A stretch of 64,000 nucleotides of DNA from Acinetobacter radioresistens DSM 6976 = NBRC 102413 = CIP 103788 (GCF_006757745.1 NZ_AP019740.1:2356001-2420000), one strand, 5' to 3'; shown: positions 17,682 through 28,958, counted from the first letter of the stretch. Notes: generated from the sequence alone by a model not told the origin. A program made the numbers and translations.

Positions 17682-20600
17682 TTATACTAAAATTTCACGC
17701 TTACCATTTGCACCCATCGCACTTACAATACCATTTTCTTCCATCTGATCAATAATGCGCGCAGCACGGTTGTAACCCAAGCTAAATTTACGCTGGAGAG
17801 AAGACGTAGAGGCTTTACGGGTTTCCAGTACAAATGCGACACACTGGTCGTAAAGCATATCCCGGTCGGAACCGCCTTCTCCACCATCCTCGAAACCGCG
17901 TGAGCTTGGTTCTTCATCAAACGGTGTCAATATCTCGTCAATGTAATCAGGATCACCACGTTCGCGCCATGCATCACAAATACGGTTAACTTCATCATCA
18001 GAAATGAAGGCGCCATGTACACGTTCGGGTTCAATTTTACCTGGCCCCAAGAACAGCATATCACCATGCCCTAACAAGTCCTCTGCCCCACCTGCATCTA
18101 AAATAGTACGGGAGTCAATTTTGCTGTTAACACGTAATGCCACACGGGTAGGAATATTGGCTTTAATCAGGCCGGTAATGACATCCACAGAAGGACGCTG
18201 AGTTGCAAGCAATAAATGAATACCAGCAGCACGTGATTTTTGCGCGAGACGAGTAATCATTTCTTCTGCTTTTTTACCCACCTGCATAATCATATCTGCA
18301 AATTCATCAGCCACAATCACAATCATAGGTAAAGGAGTTAAGCGTGGGGCACGCTCTTGAGTTGCCGAATCACCGGGTTTCCATGTCGGATCAATCAGAT
18401 CCTCACCGTTCGCAATTGCTTCTTCGACCTTACGGTTATAATCAGTAATCTTACGAATTTTCATAAAGGACATCAGCTTGTAACGACGTTCCATTTCATT
18501 AACACACCAGTTTAGTGCACTGACCGCATCTTTCATATCAGTCACTACAGGCGTTAAAAGGTGAGGAATATCATTATAGTTAGCCAGTTCTAATTGCTTC
18601 GGATCAATCAGAATTAAACGCAACTGATCGGGGGTATATTTGAGCAGCATGGAAAGAATCATGGCATTTACAGCGACTGACTTACCCGAACCGGTAGTCC
18701 CTGCCACCAGCATGTGAGGTGCCTTGGCAAGATCAGTCAAAACCGGATTACCTGAAATATCCTTACCCATAGCCATTGAGATAAGACCATTCGGGTCGCG
18801 ATATGCTGGTGTTTCCAGTAGCTCGGTTAAACGTACCATTTCACGGCTACTGTTCGGTACTTCGATTCCAATATAAGGTTTGCCTGGTATAACTTCTACT
18901 ACACGCACCGAAGCCATGGACATTGAGCGAGCCAGGTCACGGGAAATATTGGTTACTTTAGAAGCTTTTACCCCAGGCGCCAGATCCAGTTCAAAACGGG
19001 TGACTACCGGCCCTGGCTGAGCCTCAACCACCTTGGCTTTAACATTAAACTCCTGCAACTTGATTTCTAGCAGTTCTGACAGGCGTGCCAACTGCTCAGC
19101 AGTAAAGTTTACTTTCTTGTTCGGGTCTACCGGATCTAGAATGTCAACTGGAGGCAAAGTTGATAGATCACGACGCTTGTGTACCACTTGCATGGCACGT
19201 GACATCGGCCGCCCGGCCCGGTCAGTTAATGGCGCATCAAGATCAAATTCTTCTTCAATTTCTTGAGGTTTACCAGCCGTTTCATGCCAAGCCTCAATAA
19301 AGGCTTCTTTATCTTTGGCAAGAATTTTACGCTCATCTAGATGTTGCTCAATCTCTGTTTCACGCTCTGGTGCATTAAACTGAGTTTTAATCTCTGCTTT
19401 TACAAAGGGTGTAGACTGAGCATAACTGCTTGTTGTTCTCACAGGCTGATCTTTAAAGTGATCTTCATCTTCCACCAGAAAATCAACCAGCTCCTCAAGC
19501 TCAGCAACATCACTGCCGTTATTCTGCATAGACTGTCTCATCAGTGCAGATTGAACTCCCGTGGCGCTTGCTGCCCCAGAAACACTGGCTGTCACACTGG
19601 ATACAGTAGCTGATGCGGCAGATGAGCCCTGTCCATTTGATATATTTTTGCTGTTAAAAGGTGTATGTACATCTGTTGCCGTTTTAGTTGGCGGTACAGC
19701 AGCTAACAGTTCATCAAAAATCTGGTCATCATTCCAGTCCAATATCTCATCATCATGTGATGTTTGAGGCTGATACGCAGGAGAACGGGATTCAGGCTGT
19801 CTTTCTTCCTGAGCCACTACCACTTGTTGCAGATGCTCATGTGGTGTAACCGGTTTGTCATCTTCGGCAGCTTTTAACAGGGCATCAATATCACGGTCAT
19901 GATTATCATCATGTTGTAAAGCACGCCATACTTCACCGGTTGCGACCACACGCTGGCTGTCCTGCTGTAACTGATGGGCTTTTTCTAAAGTACGTTCAAA
20001 CTCTGCTTCATCTTCAGGATCAAGTGAAGGCATCTGATGTTGTATCTGCTCTTTTGCCAACATATCGTTAAATAGACGCTCTGCTTGCAGGTCTGCTGCT
20101 GAAGGTTGAGAGACTATCTTAGCTGGCTGCTTTATTTCTGAAGCTAAAACCTGCTCTTGTGCAGATTCTCTGGTTCTGATCGCGACCGACTTTTTTATTG
20201 GTTGCTGTTCAGTGCGGTCAAAGTCTGATTCACTGGAAGGTACATTACGGTAAAACAGATCTTGCAGGTATGCAGGGGTTGCCTTAAGCGTAACCCAGGT
20301 TTTATTCCATTGAATACCAAATGCCAAGGTCAGTAAAATTAGACAAAATACAATCAGAAAGAAAGTAGCACCATAAATTGTTAACACCTGCGCCAGACTA
20401 CTTCCCAGTTCATAACCGATAATGCCACCAGAGGCATTTTCCAGAGTATCTGCAGGTAAATTCCAGTGTAGATATAAAAGGCTGGACGTGGTCAGGATTA
20501 AAAAAAACTGGGCAGCATAACGAAACGGACGGTTCAGGAAACTGCGTGGCCACCAGAGCTGGATAGCTTCAATAAACAGGTAGATGGGAATAAGCAAACT

Positions 20601-20813
20601 TGCCCATCCTACAAAGCCAAAAAGCAAATCTGCAATCCAGGCACCCGCTACGCCACTGGCATTAGAGACTTGCTGGGTATCACTGGAAATATGCATCCAC
20701 CCGGGGTCAAACGGTGTATATGTTACTGTTGCCAGAAACAGGTAAATCCCGAATGAAACCAAGAATAATGTCATTAATAAGCGCTGTGCATAAACATTTG
20801 ACACCGCAGTCAT
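17682..20813 (-). CDS. ftsK: DNA translocase FtsK
   Basis: FtsK couples division to chromosome segregation by pumping DNA toward dif at the septum. Four N-terminal membrane segments lie in about the first 180 residues, followed by a long acidic, Gln-rich linker (about 200-560). The motor domain follows with Walker A GTTGSGKS and Walker B MIVIVADEFADM. The C-terminal gamma winged helix (LYDQCVAFVLETRKASTSSLQRKFSLGYNRAARI, read as two segments) recognises KOPS sites. The frame is open to an ATG at 20831. I prefer the ATG at 20813 because GGGA precedes it by six bases, giving 1043 residues. It diverges from trxB. Confidence 0.95.
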   Translation of the reverse strand: MTAVSNVYAQRLLMTLFLVSFGIYLFLATVTYTPFDPGWMHISSDTQQVSNASGVAGAWIADLLFGFVGWASLLIPIYLFIEAIQLWWPRSFLNRPFRYAAQFFLILTTSSLLYLHWNLPADTLENASGGIIGYELGSSLAQVLTIYGATFFLIVFCLILLTLAFGIQWNKTWVTLKATPAYLQDLFYRNVPSSESDFDRTEQQPIKKSVAIRTRESAQEQVLASEIKQPAKIVSQPSAADLQAERLFNDMLAKEQIQHQMPSLDPEDEAEFERTLEKAHQLQQDSQRVVATGEVWRALQHDDNHDRDIDALLKAAEDDKPVTPHEHLQQVVVAQEERQPESRSPAYQPQTSHDDEILDWNDDQIFDELLAAVPPTKTATDVHTPFNSKNISNGQGSSAASATVSSVTASVSGAASATGVQSALMRQSMQNNGSDVAELEELVDFLVEDEDHFKDQPVRTTSSYAQSTPFVKAEIKTQFNAPERETEIEQHLDERKILAKDKEAFIEAWHETAGKPQEIEEEFDLDAPLTDRAGRPMSRAMQVVHKRRDLSTLPPVDILDPVDPNKKVNFTAEQLARLSELLEIKLQEFNVKAKVVEAQPGPVVTRFELDLAPGVKASKVTNISRDLARSMSMASVRVVEVIPGKPYIGIEVPNSSREMVRLTELLETPAYRDPNGLISMAMGKDISGNPVLTDLAKAPHMLVAGTTGSGKSVAVNAMILSMLLKYTPDQLRLILIDPKQLELANYNDIPHLLTPVVTDMKDAVSALNWCVNEMERRYKLMSFMKIRKITDYNRKVEEAIANGEDLIDPTWKPGDSATQERAPRLTPLPMIVIVADEFADMIMQVGKKAEEMITRLAQKSRAAGIHLLLATQRPSVDVITGLIKANIPTRVALRVNSKIDSRTILDAGGAEDLLGHGDMLFLGPGKIEPERVHGAFISDDEVNRICDAWRERGDPDYIDEILTPFDEEPSSRGFEDGGEGGSDRDMLYDQCVAFVLETRKASTSSLQRKFSLGYNRAARIIDQMEENGIVSAMGANGKREILV

Positions 20814-21049
20814 ATACTGTCCCGTAACCATTTATCAATTGATGTTCTTATATAGAAGCCGTCAGGCTTTCTTCAAAGAAGAAAACTTTATATTATGCAC
20901 CGGTTCCCATTAAAATGATGCATCATTATTTATTTGTGTTGTTAACATATTTTATATAGCTCAAACCGATTTCCATCATCAAGATTATCCACATGGATTG
21001 AACACAACTTTGCTGATGTTTCACGTATACTTTTAACAATTCTACATAA

Positions 21050-22024
<975 letters not shown>

Positions 22025-22044
22025 CAGAGTTTGGTTATTTTCTT

Positions 22045-22076
22045 AATAGCCGCCTTAGTGCGGCTATTCTTATTTT
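22045..22076 (+). terminator. Terminator after trxB
   Basis: AATAGCCGC and GCGGCTATT pair around a 6-nt loop and are followed by CTTATTTT. Confidence 0.85.
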
Positions 22077-22151
22077 CAGTTTTACAGTTGTGCTTGTATG
22101 GCTGTATGAAATTACTTACCATAAATTAAAGTGATTTTTTCAGACTGAATC

Positions 22152-22883
22152 ATGACCATGCTTCCCCCCTCTCAATATATTTTTCCTGATCCTATAGAAG
22201 CCGATCCTGAAGGCGAAGGCCTCATATGTATTGGGGCTGACCTCTCTCCATCTACTTTATTAGAAGCTTACACACATGGGTTATTTCCCTGGTTTAATGC
22301 AGGTGAACCTATTTGCTGGTGGTCACCAGAACCACGCTGTGTAATTTATCCAGAACATTATAAACCGAGCAAATCTTTACTACGGAGTATGAAAAAGTAC
22401 GACTATCACATCACGGTCAATCAGGCCTTTGAACAGGTTATTTCCTCATGTGCCCTACCGCGTAGCTATAGTGAAGAGACGTGGATTTCCAAACAAATTA
22501 TCCAAGGCTACTGCAACCTGTTCAATGCAGGTTTTGGTTATAGTGTTGAAGTCTGGGACGATACAAAGTTGGTAGGAGGCCTGTATGGGGTCACCATTGG
22601 CAAAGGCTGTTTCGGTGAATCGATGTTCAGTACCCGCACTGATGTTTCAAAAATGGCTTTTTATAGCCTCATGTTAATTGCAAAGGAGAATAATTTACCT
22701 TGGGTCGACTGCCAGCTGGTAAATGAACATCTGCTTAGCTTGGGTGCCTGTACAGTTTCTCGGCAGGATTATCTTAAATCGTTACAAGATGTAATTATTC
22801 AACCTGCTATCGATTGGAAAAAGTATCAGGAGCGTGTATTTTCAAGTGAAACAGTTGCACTTAATAGCCGCCTGAGCGAATGA
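22152..22883 (+). CDS. aat: Leucyl/phenylalanyl-tRNA--protein transferase
   Basis: Aat adds Leu or Phe from aminoacyl-tRNA to proteins with N-terminal Lys or Arg, marking them for ClpS/ClpAP. The 243-residue protein shows family motifs: FPDP near the start, [63 protein letters not shown] and [16 protein letters not shown]. The ribosome site is weak. bpt follows after 19 bp, so both N-degron transferases form one operon, a conserved pairing. Confidence 0.96.
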   Translation: MTMLPPSQYIFPDPIEADPEGEGLICIGADLSPSTLLEAYTHGLFPWFNAGEPICWWSPEPRCVIYPEHYKPSKSLLRSMKKYDYHITVNQAFEQVISSCALPRSYSEETWISKQIIQGYCNLFNAGFGYSVEVWDDTKLVGGLYGVTIGKGCFGESMFSTRTDVSKMAFYSLMLIAKENNLPWVDCQLVNEHLLSLGACTVSRQDYLKSLQDVIIQPAIDWKKYQERVFSSETVALNSRLSE

Positions 22884-22902
22884 TAATAATGAGGGACCAT
22901 GT

Positions 22903-23718
22903 ATGAAATCTTATCACCCTAAGTCCCTGTTAAATGACTTGCAGTACTATATTACACCACCACATGACTGTAGTTATCTAGAAAAGAAATCTGCACGCAT
23001 GGTCTTTCTGGACCCTGTTCATCGTATTGACGTAGAAACATTGTCTGAACTTTCTCGGCTAGGCTTCCGACGTAGTGGCGACTTTATCTATCGTCCAGAA
23101 TGCCATCTGTGCCGGCAATGCCTTTCCTGTCGGGTCCCTGTAAATGCTTTTCAAATGAACAGCAGCCAGAAAAAAGCATGGAAGCGTAACCAGAATTTAC
23201 GCATGAATATTATTTCAACCCGTGATGCAACCTGGCAGCATTATGCACTGTATGAGCGCTATATTTTGGCACGTCATGCTGATGGAGACATGTATCCACC
23301 CAGTCAAGACCAGTTTGAAAAATTCTTGGTACATAGCTGTACAGAAAGCTTCTTTCTTGAGCTGTGGAAGGATGAACAGCTCATCAGCGTTTCTACATGT
23401 GATCCGCTGGATGATGGTATTTCAGCGGTTTATACTTTTTTTGATCCTGATGAAAACCGTCGCTCCCTAGGAGTATTTGCAATTTTAAAGCAGATTGAAT
23501 ATGTAAAAATGCTAGGTCTAGATTACATTTACCTCGGTTACTGGGTACCACATTCAGCTAAAATGAACTATAAATCCCAATATACCCCATTAGAAATTTT
23601 ACTAGATGGACAGTGGCGGCATTTGAACCGATCCTTAAACGCTGAAGAGATTCATGCGCTGGGTGATTCGCTCCTCACCACCCTTCCTTCGGGCTGGAAT
23701 CAGCTGATTGTTAAATAA
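22903..23718 (+). CDS. bpt: Aspartate/glutamate leucyltransferase (Bpt, arginyltransferase-like)
   Basis: Bpt belongs to the arginyltransferase (ATE) superfamily but in studied gammaproteobacteria transfers Leu to N-terminal Asp or Glu, extending the N-degron pathway. The 271-residue protein has the N-terminal cysteine cluster (CHLCRQCLSCRVPV) and the C-terminal acyltransferase-like core (ISVSTCDPLDDGISAVYTFFDP, YIYLGYWV). AGGG precedes the ATG at the usual spacing. A nearby out-of-frame ATG at 22899 is ignored. Leu rather than Arg specificity is inferred from family knowledge. Confidence 0.92.
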   Translation: MKSYHPKSLLNDLQYYITPPHDCSYLEKKSARMVFLDPVHRIDVETLSELSRLGFRRSGDFIYRPECHLCRQCLSCRVPVNAFQMNSSQKKAWKRNQNLRMNIISTRDATWQHYALYERYILARHADGDMYPPSQDQFEKFLVHSCTESFFLELWKDEQLISVSTCDPLDDGISAVYTFFDPDENRRSLGVFAILKQIEYVKMLGLDYIYLGYWVPHSAKMNYKSQYTPLEILLDGQWRHLNRSLNAEEIHALGDSLLTTLPSGWNQLIVK

Positions 23719-23729
23719 ATCAGTTTGAC

Positions 23730-24188
23730 TTAGCGAAATAACTGGCTGAAATCCTCACTACAAGACTTGACCATGATAATGGCATGTTCACGTCCTCCAT
23801 TCGGTCCAGGATAATAATTACGTCGCTGATCAATTTGATGAAAGCCGCTCTTTTCATAAAGTGCAATGGCAGCTGTGTTGCTTTCACGTACTTCCAGAAA
23901 AATTTGTACAGGCATATTTTCTAAAAGTGAAATTGATTGCTCAAGCAGGGTATAACCTAGTCCTTTACCTTGCCAGGAAGGATGAATAGCCATTAATAAC
24001 AGGTTAGCTTCATCTAGAACGGGCTGTAGAATACAGAAGCCGATAACCTGACCTTGCAGCTCGTATACAGTACACAGATAACTTTGTAATGCCTCTTCGA
24101 ATAATCGAAAAGACCACGGGTGAGTTTGAACCTGTTTTTCAATCTCAGTCACCTGAGGCAGGTCAGATTTTTGCATTAAGCGGATCAT
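23730..24188 (-). CDS. rimI: Ribosomal protein bS18 alanine N-acetyltransferase
   Basis: RimI is a GNAT-fold enzyme that acetylates the N terminus of ribosomal protein S18. The 152-residue protein has the acetyl-CoA loop HPSWQGKGLGYTLLEQ and the downstream FLEVRESNTAAIALYEKSGFHQIDQRRNYYPGPNGGREHAI segments (given here as separate motifs: EVRESN, GFHQIDQRRNYY and GREHAIIM). I chose ATG 24188 over an in-frame TTG at 24194. It converges with bpt; only 11 bp separate the two stops and no hairpin is visible there. Confidence 0.9.
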   Translation of the reverse strand: MIRLMQKSDLPQVTEIEKQVQTHPWSFRLFEEALQSYLCTVYELQGQVIGFCILQPVLDEANLLLMAIHPSWQGKGLGYTLLEQSISLLENMPVQIFLEVRESNTAAIALYEKSGFHQIDQRRNYYPGPNGGREHAIIMVKSCSEDFSQLFR

Positions 24189-24253
24189 ATACAACAGGGC
24201 TTTTATAGCTATCCAACTTGCATTATAAGAATTGTTTATGAAAAATCGAGAAT

Positions 24254-24285
24254 AAAAAAGGACAATTTAAATTGTCCCTTTTCTT
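24254..24285. terminator. Terminator after the PF10118 hydrolase gene
   Basis: A perfect 18-bp palindrome (24260-24277, arms GGACAAT/ATTGTCC) sits between an A-run and a TTTT stretch, just after the stop of the minus-strand gene. Confidence 0.8.
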
Positions 24286-24293
24286 ATATACTT

Positions 24294-25169
24294 TTAGAAA
24301 CCTAGTTTATTACGCCATTTTTCTAAAAGAGCTGTGGTATCTGTATCATTTGGATGAAATTTTGGTCTTAAAAAGTCTGCCAGTTCAGGAATTTGTCGAG
24401 TTATAAAACCCTTACGGCCATACATAAATTTCAGCATATATCTGGTATCTTTCCAGGTTAGTTTTTTATCTGCGCTTAAGAGACGCACAGTAAAATATGA
24501 CTGTGTAAAGAAAATCAGCGTTAAGGCAATGATTAGCGCCGAAGAGCGCATAAAATAAGCCTTAGGCCCTTGCCCATACATTGCTGTATAAACATCAAAG
24601 GCTACAGCTTTATGCTCATTTTCCTCTATGGCATGCCACATCCAGAGTTTATACATGGTCTCATCATTAAATAAGGCCTGCACATCTGCATTCTGCAACA
24701 GCTCAGCCGCGATAGTGGCAGTAAAATGTTCAAGAGCACATGTACCTGTTAAATCAACCATTTCCTTGGTGTAACCGAACGGTTTCATCAGACGGTATAC
24801 GACTTCCGTACCTACTTTAAGTACCTGCCCTGTCTGCTCTTCCATTTTACGCACATCATAACCATAAGCCTGAGCAGAAGCATTAAAGGCAAGATGCTCC
24901 TTAGAATGCATAGCTTCTTGCCCGATAAAAGCACTAATCTCTTTTTGAAGTACTGGATCTGAAAGTTTAGGGTTTTGACGTACCGCACGGGTACTATCTA
25001 CAAAAAATTTTTCACCCTCTGGGAACAGTGCAGATAAAGCTGTCATAAAATGGGTTATACCGGCATCACCGCTCGCCCAGTAACGTGGAACCTGATTAAA
25101 TTCAAAGTCCATACGACGTACAGGAAAGCTAGCACCAGCACGATTTGAAATATTTACTTTAGCATTCAT
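24294..25169 (-). CDS. PF10118-type metal-dependent hydrolase family protein
   Basis: The 291-residue protein matches the poorly characterised 'metal-dependent hydrolase' family: VRRMDFEFNQVPRYW at the N terminus, FIGQEAMHSKEHLAFN and WHAIEENEHKAVAFDVY, where His and Glu pairs (EAMHSKEH, EENEHK) look like ferritin-type metal ligands. One membrane segment is likely around residues 205-225. The start at 25169 follows GAGGAG; the open frame extends to 25187. A 13-bp palindrome identical in format to one upstream of the gntR gene lies about 145 bp upstream. Substrate unknown. Confidence 0.85.
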   Translation of the reverse strand: MNAKVNISNRAGASFPVRRMDFEFNQVPRYWASGDAGITHFMTALSALFPEGEKFFVDSTRAVRQNPKLSDPVLQKEISAFIGQEAMHSKEHLAFNASAQAYGYDVRKMEEQTGQVLKVGTEVVYRLMKPFGYTKEMVDLTGTCALEHFTATIAAELLQNADVQALFNDETMYKLWMWHAIEENEHKAVAFDVYTAMYGQGPKAYFMRSSALIIALTLIFFTQSYFTVRLLSADKKLTWKDTRYMLKFMYGRKGFITRQIPELADFLRPKFHPNDTDTTALLEKWRNKLGF

Positions 25170-25269
25170 TAGGGTTACTCCTCGCAAGTGAGCAATTCGC
25201 TAGCTTGCTTTTATTTTTTGATTTCTTATTTCTTATCATACGTTTTTTTTATTGTGCTATAAGGGCAGA

Positions 25270-25298
25270 TAAGGACATAGAATTATCAGTTAAGGACA
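25270..25298. repeat. Direct repeats TAAGGACA upstream of the PF10118 hydrolase gene
   Basis: TAAGGACA occurs at 25270-25277 and 25291-25298, 21 bp apart (two helical turns), with a related AAGGGCA at 25261. They lie between the palindrome at 25312 and the gene start, so they may be regulator contacts. Confidence 0.4.
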
Positions 25299-25311
25299 GC
25301 TGATATTTATT

Positions 25312-25324
25312 ATTGTCTGACAAT
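25312..25324. promoter_or_regulatory. Putative GntR/FadR-type operator (copy 1)
   Basis: ATTGTC-T-GACAAT is a perfect palindrome with a single-base centre, the GTC-N-GAC format of FadR-subfamily operators. The same 12 specified bases recur only at 60471-60483, upstream of a GntR-family gene. Here it lies upstream of the PF10118 hydrolase gene. Confidence 0.55.
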
Positions 25325-25360
25325 TTTATAAAGCTATTTAAATGCATATTTATATAAATA

Positions 25361-25390
25361 AAAAAAGCGCCCTAAAAGGACGCTTTTTTT
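25361..25390 (-). terminator. Terminator after tuf
   Basis: AAAAAAGCG and CGCTTTTTT pair, with inner CC/GG pairs and one mismatch, ending in a T-run on the minus strand after the tuf stop. Confidence 0.85.
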
Positions 25391-25405
25391 GACACAGTAA
25401 AGTGA

Positions 25406-26596
25406 TTATGCAGTTACTTTCGCAACAACACCAGCACCTACTGTACGGCCACCTTCACGAATCGCAAAACGCAGACCAGCGTCCATCGCGATCGGGTGGA
25501 TCAGCTCAACTGACATCTCAACGTTGTCACCTGGCATAACCATTTCAACGCCTTCTTTCAGCTGGATCGCACCAGTTACGTCAGTTGTACGGAAGTAGAA
25601 CTGTGGACGGTAACCATTCAGGAATGGAGTGTGACGACCACCTTCTTCTTTAGAAAGTACATATACTTCTGCATCGAATTTAGTGTGCGGCTTGATTGTA
25701 CCTGGTTTAGCCAGTACCTGACCACGCTGAACGTCTTCACGTTTAGTACCACGTAGCAGAACACCACAGTTCTCGCCTGCACGACCTTCGTCAAGCAGCT
25801 TACGGAACATTTCCACACCCGTTACAGTCGTTTTAACTGTATCTTTGATACCAACGATTTCAACTTCTTCGCCGACTTTAACAATACCAGACTCAACACG
25901 GCCCGTAACTACTGTACCACGACCTGAAATTGAGAATACGTCTTCGATTGGCATCAGGAATGCTTTGTCGATTGCACGTTCTGGTTCTGGAATGTAAGTG
26001 TCAAGCGCTTCAACCAGAGCAAGAACTGCAGACTCGCCATACTGACCGTCGTTGCCGTTCAGTGCTTGAAGAGCTGAACCACGGATGATTGGAGTGTCAT
26101 CACCTGGGAAGTCATAAGTAGACAGAAGTTCACGAACTTCCATTTCTACTAGTTCAAGTAACTCTTCGTCATCAACAAGGTCACATTTGTTCAGGAACAC
26201 GATGATGTAAGGTACACCAACCTGACGAGAAAGCAGGATGTGTTCACGAGTCTGTGGCATTGGGCCATCAGTTGCTGCACATACAAGGATCGCGCCGTCC
26301 ATCTGAGCAGCACCAGTGATCATGTTTTTAACATAGTCAGCGTGGCCCGGGCAGTCTACGTGAGCGTAGTGACGAGTTGGAGAGTCATATTCTACGTGTG
26401 AAGTATTAATGGTAATACCACGCGCTTTTTCTTCTGGTGCAGAGTCAATTGCTGCGTAATCTTTCGCTTCACCGCCGTAAGTTTTTGCACAGATTGTTGC
26501 AATCGCAGCGGTTAAAGTTGTTTTACCATGGTCAACGTGACCGATTGTGCCCACGTTTACGTGTGGCTTATTACGTTCAAACTTGGCTTTAGCCAT
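25406..26596 (-). CDS. tuf: Elongation factor Tu
   Basis: EF-Tu delivers aminoacyl-tRNA to the ribosome. The 396-residue protein has the G1 motif GHVDHGKT (19-26), RGITIN (G2), DCPGH (G3), NKCD (G4) and GSAL (G5), then domains 2 and 3 with GTVVTGRVE and the C-terminal [13 protein letters not shown]. It is the last gene of the str operon, 94 bp after fusA; that spacer holds a hairpin (26619-26641, arms CTCATGG/CCATGAG). A second tuf copy is usual in this genus but lies outside the window. Confidence 0.98.
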   Translation of the reverse strand: MAKAKFERNKPHVNVGTIGHVDHGKTTLTAAIATICAKTYGGEAKDYAAIDSAPEEKARGITINTSHVEYDSPTRHYAHVDCPGHADYVKNMITGAAQMDGAILVCAATDGPMPQTREHILLSRQVGVPYIIVFLNKCDLVDDEELLELVEMEVRELLSTYDFPGDDTPIIRGSALQALNGNDGQYGESAVLALVEALDTYIPEPERAIDKAFLMPIEDVFSISGRGTVVTGRVESGIVKVGEEVEIVGIKDTVKTTVTGVEMFRKLLDEGRAGENCGVLLRGTKREDVQRGQVLAKPGTIKPHTKFDAEVYVLSKEEGGRHTPFLNGYRPQFYFRTTDVTGAIQLKEGVEMVMPGDNVEMSVELIHPIAMDAGLRFAIREGGRTVGAGVVAKVTA

Positions 26597-26618
26597 GATG
26601 ATCTTCCTTTATTAACTA

Positions 26619-26641
26619 CTCATGGAGGGTCACCCCATGAG
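26619..26641. other. Hairpin in the fusA-tuf spacer
   Basis: CTCATGG and CCATGAG (7 bp) enclose a 9-nt loop, 23 bases upstream of the tuf start. It has no U-run, so it is more likely a processing or translation element than a terminator. Confidence 0.5.
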
Positions 26642-26677
26642 CACTTGGTTTTTAACTAAGAATTAGTTTGGGCTTAT

Positions 26678-26695
26678 AGTAATCGAAAGATTACT
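26678..26695. other. Hairpin at the fusA stop codon
   Basis: AGTAATC and GATTACT pair around a 4-nt loop; the fusA TAA stop (26691-26693) lies in one arm. Confidence 0.55.
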
Positions 26696-28829
26696 CGTCG
26701 TCACCTTTTTTACCGCCAGATTGGAATTTGCTGATGATGCCTTCAGCCACGTTACGTGGAGTTTCAGCATATTTAGCGAATTCCATTGAGTATGTTGCAC
26801 GGCCTTGAGACATAGAACGCATTTGAGTCGCGTAGCCAAACATCTCAGCCAGTGGAACTTCTGCACGGATAGCTTTAGTACCGCCAGGTAAGTCGTCCAT
26901 ACCCTGAACCATACCACGGCGACGGTTCAAGTCGCCCATGATGTCGCCCATGTAGTCTTCTGGAGTTTCTACTTCAACTTTCATGATAGGTTCAAGAAGA
27001 ACAGGATCTGCTTTCATGAAACCGTCACGGAAGGCATAAGAACCTGCCATTTTGAACGATAATTCGTCAGAGTCGACATCGTGATAAGAACCATCAAATA
27101 GTGTCGCTTTAATACCCACAACAGGGTAACCAGCCAGTACACCATTCTTCATACGTTCTTGAATACCTTTGTCAACTGCACCGAAGAATTCTTTAGGTAC
27201 TACACCACCAACAACTTCTTCAGCGAATTCGTATTCTTTACCCGCTTCGTCAACATCAATAGGCTCAAGACGGACATATACATGACCGAATTTACCCTTA
27301 CCACCTGTTTGACGTACGAATTTACCTTCTTGCTCAACAGTCTTTTTGATTGTTTCGCGGTAAGCAACCATTGGTTTACCAATATTCGCTTCAACACCGA
27401 ATTCACGCTTCATACGGTCAACGATGATGTCAAGGTGAAGCTCACCCATACCAGCAATAATGGTCTGACCTGATTCTTCATCAGTACGAACACGGAACGA
27501 TGGATCTTCTTTCGCCAGACGACCTAAAGCAATTGACATTTTTTCTTGGTCAGCTTTAGTTTTTGGCTCAACAGCCAATGAAATTACTGGCTCTGGGAAT
27601 TCCATACGCTCAAGCGTAATGATGTTTTTCTCATCACACAGAGTATCACCTGTAGTTACGTCTTTCAGGCCTACACATGCTGCGATATCACCTGCACGGA
27701 TCTCATCAAGATCCTGACGCTCATTGGCATGCATCTGCACGATACGGCCAATACGTTCACGCTTAGATTTAACCGGGTTGTATACAGGATCGCCCTGTTT
27801 TAATACACCAGAATAAACACGAACGAACGTCAGGTTACCTACGAATTTGTCATTCATGATTTTGAATGCAAGAGCAGAGAACGGTGCTTCATCAGATGCT
27901 TCACGAGTCGCTTCTGTTTCAGCTTTATCGTCAAGAATACCCTTGATCGCTTCAACGTCAGTAGGAGCAGGCAAGAACTCAATTACTGCATCCAACATAC
28001 GTTGAACACCTTTGTTCTTGAATGCAGAACCGCAAAGCATAGGTTGAATTTCAGACGCTAATGTACGGGCACGTAAACCTTTCTTGATGTCTTCTTTAGA
28101 AAGATCACCTTCTTCCAGGTATTTGTCCATTAACTCTTCTGAAGCTTCAGCAGCGGCTTCAACCATGTTTACACGCCATTCTTCAGCCAGATCTTGAAGA
28201 TCAGCTGGAATTTCGCCGTATTCAAACTGCATGCCTTGAGACGCTTCATCCCAGATAATTGACTTCATTTCGATCAAGTCAACAACACCGGTGAAAGTAT
28301 CTTCAGCACCAACAGGGATTACTACAGGTACTGGATTTGCACCCAGACGTGATTTCATTTGTTCAACAACACGGAAGAAGTTGGCGCCAGTACGGTCCAT
28401 CTTGTTCACGAATGCCAAACGAGGTACTTTATATTTGTTTGCCTGACGCCATACTGTTTCAGACTGAGGCTGTACACCACCTACCGCACAGTACACCATG
28501 CATGCACCATCAAGTACACGCATAGAACGTTCAACTTCGATTGTAAAGTCAACGTGTCCCGGGGTATCAATTACGTTGATACGGTGTTGCGGGAATTGGT
28601 TACCCATACCAGACCAGAAACAAGTAGTTGCAGCAGAAGTAATGGTAATACCACGTTCTTGCTCTTGTTCCATCCAGTCCATAGTCGCGGCACCGTCGTG
28701 TACCTCACCGATTTTGTGAGAAACACCTGTGTAAAACAAAATACGTTCAGACGTAGTTGTTTTACCTGCGTCAATGTGCGCAGAGATACCAATATTACGG
28801 TAACGAGAAATTGGGGTTTGACGAGCCAT
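26691..28829 (-). CDS. fusA: Elongation factor G
   Basis: EF-G catalyses translocation on the ribosome. Starting at [10 protein letters not shown], the 712-residue protein has G1 AHIDAGKT (17-24), [10 protein letters not shown] (G2), DTPGHVDF (G3), NKMDRTGA (G4), then domains II-V with [21 protein letters not shown] and the C-terminal [14 protein letters not shown]. The ORF opens four residues earlier, at 28841, but MARQ is the conserved start. It is cistron three of the str operon. Its stop codon lies inside a 7-bp hairpin (26678-26695). Confidence 0.97.
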   Translation of the reverse strand: MARQTPISRYRNIGISAHIDAGKTTTSERILFYTGVSHKIGEVHDGAATMDWMEQEQERGITITSAATTCFWSGMGNQFPQHRINVIDTPGHVDFTIEVERSMRVLDGACMVYCAVGGVQPQSETVWRQANKYKVPRLAFVNKMDRTGANFFRVVEQMKSRLGANPVPVVIPVGAEDTFTGVVDLIEMKSIIWDEASQGMQFEYGEIPADLQDLAEEWRVNMVEAAAEASEELMDKYLEEGDLSKEDIKKGLRARTLASEIQPMLCGSAFKNKGVQRMLDAVIEFLPAPTDVEAIKGILDDKAETEATREASDEAPFSALAFKIMNDKFVGNLTFVRVYSGVLKQGDPVYNPVKSKRERIGRIVQMHANERQDLDEIRAGDIAACVGLKDVTTGDTLCDEKNIITLERMEFPEPVISLAVEPKTKADQEKMSIALGRLAKEDPSFRVRTDEESGQTIIAGMGELHLDIIVDRMKREFGVEANIGKPMVAYRETIKKTVEQEGKFVRQTGGKGKFGHVYVRLEPIDVDEAGKEYEFAEEVVGGVVPKEFFGAVDKGIQERMKNGVLAGYPVVGIKATLFDGSYHDVDSDELSFKMAGSYAFRDGFMKADPVLLEPIMKVEVETPEDYMGDIMGDLNRRRGMVQGMDDLPGGTKAIRAEVPLAEMFGYATQMRSMSQGRATYSMEFAKYAETPRNVAEGIISKFQSGGKKGDDE

Positions 28830-28855
28830 GATTTCTTGCATTCCTAAATTTTGTT

Positions 28856-28958
28856 GTTAAAACAGGACGCTTTAAGCTACTTTTGCAACTTAAAGCGAAT
28901 TGATGACAGATCAATGAAAAACATGCCTATCATCTTCCTGATTAGGGCCTGTTTTAAC
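28856..28958 (-). other. Multibranch RNA structure in the rpsG-fusA spacer
   Basis: An 11-bp perfect closing stem (GTTAAAACAGG at 28856-28866 with CCTGTTTTAAC at 28948-28958) encloses three hairpins: CGCTTTAAG/CTTAAAGCG (28868-28897), ATTGAT/ATCAAT (28899-28915), and CCTATCA/TGA-TAGG with one bulge (28926-28946). It fills most of the spacer. Folded by eye only. Confidence 0.55.

Noticed and set aside
27159..27473. Open frame of 104 codons on the plus strand inside fusA, and similar long antisense frames in tuf, rpsG, smc and ftsK
   Set aside because: These are antisense shadows of strongly conserved genes, with no ribosome site and unlikely composition.
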